A stretch of DNA of 64,000 bases from Bradysia coprophila (Eukaryota; Arthropoda; Insecta; Diptera; Sciaridae), in the NCBI RefSeq assembly GCF_014529535.1, contig NC_050738.1, forward strand, positions 930,001-994,000. Reading direction: 5' to 3'. The notes below the pieces were generated by a model. It saw only the letters and a program-made list of their open reading frames with translations, had not been told where the DNA came from and did no database searches. Below are positions 57,635 to 64,000 of the stretch, piece after piece (position 1 is the first letter of the stretch; the number at the start of each line of letters is the position of its first letter). Both the position numbers and the translations under genes were made by a program.

Positions 57635-60600
57635 CTAAACAACCAATGAATATAGAATTTTTCGACAGTTTGCAGAATTGCACTTACACGGCACTTTCAT
57701 CGAGGAGGTGTCACTTTCACCTGCGTGGAATGTCCCTGGACCTATACATGGAATAAATATCATTAGTAAATCATGTATGATGCTGGCGGCTGAGTTGTCC
57801 AAAAGTAAATGCTATTCAATTCTAGTTCGGATCAGTGGTAAGGTAATCCAGGAAAAATTACCGGAAAGTCGAAAATGTTCTATGGTTGTAGAAAGTAGAA
57901 ACGAATAGATTTGGTTCGACAGGTTACTTAGAGAATTTGAAAAAAGGGCGTAAATTAAGCGACTAAAAGGTTGCAGTACTATAGAGTTCAGGTCCGAATT
58001 CACAGTCATCCATTTTGCCTCCGTGTACGTGACAGTTGACATGTCAAACAATTTAGCATATGATAAACCTATTGTTTGAAATGTCACCTGCCATGTACAC
58101 AGAGGCAAAGTAAAAACGGATGACTGTGAGACCACCTTGATGCTTCTTCTCACAGAAACATTTCAAATTTGCACTGTAAATCGGTGACCACGATACGTTG
58201 AGTTCCTCATAAGGCCACTGTTTGAAACCTATGCCATATTATTGCGTTACCTGACACGACAAGCATTTGTTTTATGACTATTCGTTTTGAGCCTGAGAAG
58301 GTCTCTAACGAGGGTAGCCCTTGTGTGTATCTCGGCCGTCACACATCGTAGAAAACCCAAATTGATGGAAAAATGAAGTCATTGGTGTCAAATGAAGAAT
58401 TTAAAAATAACATTTTTATGGAAAGATCTGACGTGCCTGACAAGTCAAACTTTCGATTTTTTTAACTGGTGAGTCCAACCGGGCCTCTCAATAAAAACTT
58501 GATTTTTCTATCGCATTCTTTATTGGTCTTCGATACCTTCATTACTCCAAATTGGATTTTCTACAATATATGAGGAGATATTATACACTAGGGCTACCTT
58601 AGTCTAGGTTTCAATTCGTGGTCTTATAAGTATTGTACCGATCTACAACTGTTCTCTAGACCTATTGTCCTTACTGTCCTCATAAGTACATGCTTCAGCT
58701 TCCCAGTGACCGAACCACCAGCGCTTATTGTTGGAATTTTAATTCTAAAAATTCAGAATAGATTTCAAAAGTTAGGAAAAATTCCGAATTTTCTGAATTT
58801 TCAGAACTGAAATTTCCAATAATAAGCACTGCAAACCACTGAACTAGTCATCTAGTCAAGAGCAGAAAAACATTCTCTTTTTTTGATTCTAGTAGTTCAC
58901 TTACCGCTCATCCTGTAATCAAATGTTAGCTCTTCACCACAAGCAATATTTTTCCTCGAGAAGAAGGCAACTCTTGGCATCTTTCTGTCGGTATTGTCAA
59001 TCCAAAACATAAACGCTTCCATATTTGGTGTGCACTGGAATGTGGAATTATGATATTCTCCTCTCCAAGAGCAATATTATCTCTCTCCCTCTCTCACTTA
59101 CCGAATGATTGATAAATCGAGACATGTTGCCGAATTTCTCACCATCCACGACGTAATTGCAAATAGTTCCGGTTTCGTAGCTCAGATCAAATAGGTACGT
59201 CAAATGTGAATTGTCTTTGAGCGCGAATCTTCGTTCCGCTTCCTCAACGGTTATTATTTCGCCAACGTATTCGACAATGAATCGACACTTCGGAATTCGT
59301 TCAAGAGCCTTGATTCCCCATCCGCGTCCGTCGTGTGTTTTAAAAATGCCGAGCTTAAACTGGATGGAACTTTGATAATGAAATGGGACTGAACGGGAAC
59401 AGGATGGAACACTGACCTTTCGACCCTTCTGTATCACTCGATTCGGACAGGTTGATGGACAGTTGCACTTTGAATTGCATTCGAATATGGTTGTCTGTTT
59501 CATATTTTTCAGACTGCCATCTCTGTAATAGCTGCCATGAGATTTGTTCACAATTGGGCAACACTTTTGCGCATTAGAATGGCAGTATTTCGCACAAAGG
59601 CAGAACCAACGTGGATCCTGGCTAATTGTCACATCGGGCGATCCCGCTTTACATTTCGTAATGTAGATAAAGTCTTCTGCTGGCAAGTCATCATCGCAAT
59701 TGTTTTCTATTTCTATGGTGGCGCAACCTTCTTCTCTTGAGATCAGCCGATTTATGTTGGCCTCACAAATTTTCAGGCACTTGAAAAACTTCTTCCTATT
59801 GCTGACAGCCTTCTCCAATTCGTCCACCGAGTCGAAAGCAACCACTACACGCAAATCTTTTATGGTTTTTTCCAAAATCGAAACATAATCTGATTGAAAC
59901 TGCTCTTCTCCCATGAGTGCTTCTCGCAAGCATTTGCTTTTCCATTTTAGTTCTCCTTTTAAGAAGGTTAAATCTGCAAGCTTATACTCCGAAGCAGAGT
60001 TCCCTGTCAACTTTAACAGCACATACGGATCCTTATTAGCCGGAGAAGTTAATTCCTCCACCAAGCTGCCCAATAAAATCAATTTCTTGTAAGCGACTTT
60101 GTTGTCGTCGGACAGGCTCCTTTCCATCAATCGGAAATCATATACCAAGTCTGTGATGTTACCCAGATGGTCAATGGGTTCCCATGTGTTGAATTCGGTG
60201 CCGTATCCTTTCCATTTTATGAGATACAAATGGTTCACCGCATCATGATCAAGTATTCGTTCAACTTCATATAGACCACAACGATTCTTTTCACCACGAA
60301 CCTTCCTTTGATAGCCAAAATTTCCGTTGATTCCAAGCCGAGCGCATTTTTTCTTCAACGCCGGAATCGTTTCTAACGCATCCACCAATACGGTTGAATT
60401 CACTGCTGATTTCATCAGCTCATCATTTGGTTGATATGAGAAGTCGTTCGGTGCATCATGTATTGGTAACTTCTGTAACGAGCACTCATTGTCTTCTTTA
60501 TTTGCATCGTGAAATTTCTGCGAACATGTCTCGTCAACGTTCACTACATCTGAACTTGATACGTTGCCTTCGTCGTCGTCGTCCTCAGTGATAGTTATGT

Positions 60601-60685
60601 TTACATTTTCGAAATATTTTTGGATTACAATTTCGATGTTAATTTCTCGCGTCTGTGAATACTTTCGCTTTGTAGCCATTGCCAT
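57635..60685 (-). CDS. Su(var)3-9: Su(var)3-9 / SUV39H histone H3 lysine-9 methyltransferase
   Basis: Four exons, 59417-60685, 59102-59359, 58905-59034 and 57635-57720, join in phase to 580 residues. Chromodomain at about 137-190 (YEVERILDHDAVNHLYLIKW, GTEFNTWEP). Pre-SET at about 330-415 with its zinc-binding cysteines (FCLCAKYC, CNCPSTCPN). SET at about 424-550: GRGWGIKALE, EYVGEIIT, the catalytic NHSC split by an intron (NHS and C), and GEELTFDY. Post-SET CKCNSANCRK is encoded in a separate last exon ahead of SLVV. The enzyme trimethylates H3K9 in heterochromatin, and the chromodomain reads the mark. A 57-bp in-frame intron (59360-59416) would add 19 residues if retained. The start is chosen at MAMATKRKYS because upstream in-frame sequence to 60868 looks untranslated; an upstream spliced leader is possible. 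No eIF2-gamma exon, its fusion partner in many insects, was seen. Confidence 0.93.
58001..58129. mobile_element. Foldback MITE in the last intron of Su(var)3-9
   Basis: CACAGTCATCCATTTTGCCT and CCGTGTACGTGACAG are mirrored at the right (CTGTGA end). It sits in the 1184-bp intron 57721-58904 and accounts for part of its size. Confidence 0.8.
58720..58830. repeat. Imperfect hairpin in the last intron of Su(var)3-9
   Basis: AGCGCTTATTGTTGGAATTT is mirrored by AAATTTCCAATAATAAGCAC-type sequence; arms rich in AAAATTCAGAA words. Likely an old foldback element. Confidence 0.65.
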
Positions 60686-61102
60686 GCGAGTGGTTGCAAT
60701 GCCAGTTTTTGATTGTTGATGAACAAATGTCACAGTTGAACAATGCCGGTAATCAGCGGTGTAAGTGAGGTGATTTTTGATTGAATTTCGCTCAGAATGC
60801 GAACACTTCGAACTTTGGACACTATTGACACACAAGTGCCAATAGACTCTCTGGGAGATGTACACCATTCACGCGCACTAATAGTCACTATTGTCTCACG
60901 TTGCTCAATTATCACTATCTGTACAAGGTAAGGTTGCCAATAATCACTATTGACACGAAAATAAAGCACCAGTCCTGATTGCCAATCCTCTTGAATTTAA
61001 GAATTCGTAACTTGGCATTTGGCACCTTAATGCTAAGAGTGGTCCATGTCCATACGATTCATAATTCTTAAGCTGATAACACCACTGTGAAGTTACGAAT
61101 TA
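60686..61102. other. 5' flank of Su(var)3-9
   Basis: Presumed promoter and leader. The frame stays open up to 60868 but its composition is not protein-like. No eIF2-gamma-like exon. Confidence 0.45.
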
Positions 61103-61508
61103 TTAAGAGCTTCCGAGCGTACGCTGAAATTGTAGCCTACATTTCTGCGTTTCGAAATTTTTGATCGCTGATATCTTTTTACGAGAGGCCCTTTTAAAAA
61201 ATGTACGACCACATTTTCGAGTAAAAATATGTCAGCTTTGAATAAAAAATAAAATTGTCTGTGAAAGTTCCATGTGCTTTGAGAAAAGTGTACCTTTGAT
61301 GCAAATTTGGGGCATCGGTACAGTTTTCTCAAAGCACATGGAACTTTCACAGACAATTTTATTTTTTATTCAAAGCTGACATATTTTTACTCGAAAATGT
61401 GGTCGTACATTTTTTAAAAAAGGCTCTCGTAAAAATATATCAGCGATTAAAAATTTCGAAACGCACAAATGTATGCTACAATTTCAGCGTACGCTCGGAA
61501 CCTCTTAA
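61103..61508. mobile_element. TTAA-flanked foldback element, near-perfect palindrome
   Basis: A 406-bp palindrome centred near 61300. Ends are TTAAGAGCTTCCGAGCGTAC on the left and GTACGCTCGGAACCTCTTAA on the right. TTAA target preference recalls piggyBac-type transposition. Arms of about 190 bp with very few mismatches. Confidence 0.88.
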
Positions 61509-61614
61509 GAAAAATGAACCATTTGCAAATTTGTAGCCTACATTTAGGTGGGAAAATGATCGTTTTTTGATGATTTCTCTGAACCAAAATCTTTTTTTGA
61601 AAAAAGTAAAACCA

Positions 61615-62143
61615 TTAAGAGGCATCGGTGCTTTGCTGAAAAGCATACATTAGAGCGATTTTTAAATACTGGATTTTAGTTTACTTTTAAAACCTTTTTG
61701 AAAAATGTACGACCGCAATTCCGACGATGAATGTGGTAGCTTTCAACAGAAAATTCATTTGGTTGTAGCAGTTTGACCGGCTCTGAGAAACGTGAGCAGT
61801 TTATGAAAATTTCGTTAAACTGCTTACTTTTCTCAGAGCTGGTCAAACGACTACTACACCCAAATCTATTTTCAGTTGAATTGGTCGGAATAGATTGTGG
61901 ATTTGAGACAGGATATTTTATTTCCTAACAAAATGAGCTTGATTTTTAAATTTCGTATCTCAAAAGACCGACTTGAAGGCAGTGCCATCCCTGACTTTTG
62001 CGGTAGTGGCGATAACAACTTCCACGATCTATTGCGGTCGTACATTTTTGAAAAAGGATTCTGATGAAAAGATATCATCAAAAATGAAATATGAGGCACA
62101 CAAATGTAGGCTACAATTTTAGCTAAGTACCAATGCCTCTTAA
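61615..62143. mobile_element. TTAA-type foldback element, copy 2
   Basis: It begins TTAAGAGGCATCGGTGCTTT and ends ACCAATGCCTCTTAA. Inner arms GCAGTTTGACCGGCTCTGAG and complement. It shares its right TTAA with the next copy. Confidence 0.8.
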
Positions 62144-62484
62144 GAGGTGCTTTGCTGAAAAGCATACATTCAGGCGTTTTTTAAATACTGGATTTTAGTT
62201 TACTTTTAATGATATCTTTCCACCAGAATCCTTTTTCAAAAATGTATGACCGCAATAACGACCCCGAATGTGGTAGCTTTAACTGAAAATTAGTTTTGGT
62301 TGTGGCAGTTTGACCAACCCTGAGAAATCTTAGCAGTTTATGAAAATTTCGTTAAACTGCTCGCGTTTCTCAGAGGACTACAACCAAAACTAATTTTTAT
62401 TTAAAGATAACACATTCGTGGTTGGTATTGCGGTCGTACATTTTTGTAAAAAGATTCTGGTGGAAAGATATCATCAAAAATTAA
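62140..62484. mobile_element. TTAA-type foldback element, copy 3
   Basis: It begins TTAAGAGGTGCTTTGCTGAA and ends AAAAATTAA. Inner blocks (GACCGCAATAACGACC, GCAGTTTGACCAACCCTGAG) match copies 1 and 2. Back-to-back with copy 2. Confidence 0.78.
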
Positions 62485-62826
62485 GAGGAATCACCCCTTT
62501 TTCCTAGCACAAAACCCGAAAAGACAGCCTGAAAACTGCAGCCCTAGCGCTTCGGTGGACGTACGTACTACACGGCTTATGGCCTATTTACACTATTAAT
62601 TCACACCTTTTCTGACAAAATAATGGTTCCACATTTTTGAAAAAACAATTAAATTTGTTGTTTTTTTGATATTTACAGTCAAAGAAATTTAGTTTTCGGG
62701 TTTTCCAAAGGTATTAATCTTATTTAACCCACACTTTATCCCACAACAATGGAATCCACAAATTTAAATTTAGTTAACACAACGGTCACAATGACGGCGC
62801 TGCAGTCACGATTTCAAAATGTGATA
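62485..62826. other. Intergenic, no gene recognised
   Basis: AT-rich, nothing supported. Confidence 0.4.
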
Positions 62827-63037
62827 TAGGGTGGCTAATTAAATTTTGGTTTTAGCTACATTTTCTCTTGCTTTTTAATTATTACATCAGGCTTCTAAAT
62901 TAAGAGTACCTTTATGCAATATAAACCGTTTGAGTTTGAAAAAAGATGTTTTGTATCAGTGAACGATATAGGAAAGCGTTCAGTACGTCTCAACAAACAA
63001 AAGAACGTAAAACATATTTGTATATTTAGCCACCCTA
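62827..63037. mobile_element. Possible MITE with TAGGGTGGCTAA ends
   Basis: TAGGGTGGCTAA at the left and TTAGCCACCCTA at the right are a perfect 12-bp inverted repeat about 210 bp apart. Interior not otherwise palindromic. Confidence 0.5.
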
Positions 63038-64000
63038 CGTCCGTCATCGCTTCTATTGTCTTCAAAAACATATTGTGTGCTTGTCATGATATGTATCAGA
63101 AGTTTGTTTATTTATGTGTCTCATCTAAAATGCTGGCCAGCAAAATTTTGATCATTAATTTCAACGGCAAAATTGATCTAAATGTTAAAATAATTGTGAA
63201 TAATAGTGAAGTTAATGTGGTTTTGTTTTCTCTTCATAAAGTAATTTGCATCAGTTCGACGTAAAGTGCGGAGCACCATTAGAAAAAAAAACTCGTCGCT
63301 GAAGAATGATCAAAAAGTTGCTGGACGCATAGCTACAACTAATGCTTTGCAGGATATAGAATACAAATTAGAGAAACACCAAGAGCCGTACATTTGAAAT
63401 CTTCACAATCATCATTTCAACTAAAGGCTTTTTTTAAACGAAACGCAGATTCGGAACATTCTTTTTCGCCAAATTACAATTTGGCATAGGAAATAAATTC
63501 AACTCTTTGTATAAGTGAAGCTCATGATTGAGCTCAATTATGAAAACAGAATCTGGTCAGGAATAAGATAAGAATATGAATATGACGAACTTCAAAGTTC
63601 CTGATTTATAATCCTGAGATGCCTGCTCATGCAGTTATGCTTGATGTTACGATTTCCAAAGAATTTTAATATCACCTTTTAGACAAAATAACAATTTCCA
63701 AGTCTGTTTTCTATTTGATTTATTTGATGTATTTCCGACCTCGTTCTAGGGTACACGGAAAATCCGTGAATTTCGATAAAGGCTGTGTAACTTATAATAT
63801 AGCTGTAGTTTTTATAATATAGCTACTAAACGCATATTCTGTTAATGTTGTTTATTTACATGCAATATGAGTTACACAACTATATTATGGATTACAGAGC
63901 TACAATATGCACCGTGGACACATTTTATAGCTAGGATTTGCATATTGTAGCTGTGTACTCTATATCATAGCTGTGTAACGCATATTTGACGCATCAAAAA
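63038..64000. other. Right edge of the window, no gene recognised
   Basis: AT-rich. From about 63780 on, degenerate words such as ATAGCTGTGTAACGCATAT recur in both orientations, which suggests the start of another repeat element that runs off the window. Confidence 0.4.

Noticed and set aside
60686-60868. Upstream in-frame extension of Su(var)3-9 (61 residues from an ATG at 60868)
   Set aside because: Composition is not protein-like and lacks any domain; MAMATKRKYS has a plausible start context. RNA evidence could reverse this.
62914-63264. Plus-strand open frame of 116 codons
   Set aside because: It starts inside a MITE-like inverted repeat and crosses its right end; no recognisable domain or promoter.

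Overview
The window looks like a piece of an arthropod, most likely insect, nuclear genome. It is AT-rich, its genes are sparse and small with short GT-AG introns (57-70 bp is common), and the gene families are animal or insect ones: an M13 neprilysin-type peptidase, a single-domain C-type lectin, a tandem pair of NPC2/ML lipid-binding proteins and a Su(var)3-9 histone methyltransferase. Most of the remaining DNA is short inverted-repeat (foldback/MITE) transposons, often nested. A nematoceran fly would fit, but the sequence alone does not settle the order.

Layout. 266-1128 (+) holds the last exons of an M13 peptidase. 1.1-14.9 kb is intergenic, with SINE-like pieces, a complete hAT-type element with its target-site duplication (4422-6098) and a 1-kb foldback (10791-11805). 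14980-16815 (-) is a small secreted cysteine-rich gene whose C-terminal exons have the cysteine spacing of a fungal class II hydrophobin. 18.4-20.0 kb is a transposon nest. 22974-23348 (-) encodes a small secreted beta/gamma-crystallin-like protein; its tandem copy at 24360-25636 is a pseudogene split by a foldback element. 26.5-27.15 kb is a nearly perfect 19-bp minisatellite with 34 TGACGTCA palindromes. 31316-32090 (+) is the C-type lectin. 36964-37618 and 38937-39582 (+) are the NPC2 pair. 41.2-44.0 kb has two tandem arrays with monomers of about 145 bp.

The most striking gene is 44680-49953 (-). It encodes a 1734-residue protein joining a cellular RNA-dependent RNA polymerase (catalytic DLDGD) to a UPF1-like superfamily-1 helicase. 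Both halves keep their catalytic motifs, and a 69-bp intron splits the Walker A motif. Flies and most insects are generally thought to lack cellular RdRPs. About 8 kb further on, on the same strand, is a complete Su(var)3-9 (57635-60685: chromodomain, pre-SET, SET, post-SET). The RdRP could amplify small RNAs and the methyltransferase writes H3K9 methylation, but a joint role is only a hypothesis. Between and beyond them lie many long foldback repeats whose transcripts would form dsRNA hairpins.

Exon boundaries were derived by hand from splice consensus and reading-frame continuity. Family assignments rest on recognised motifs, not on database searches.
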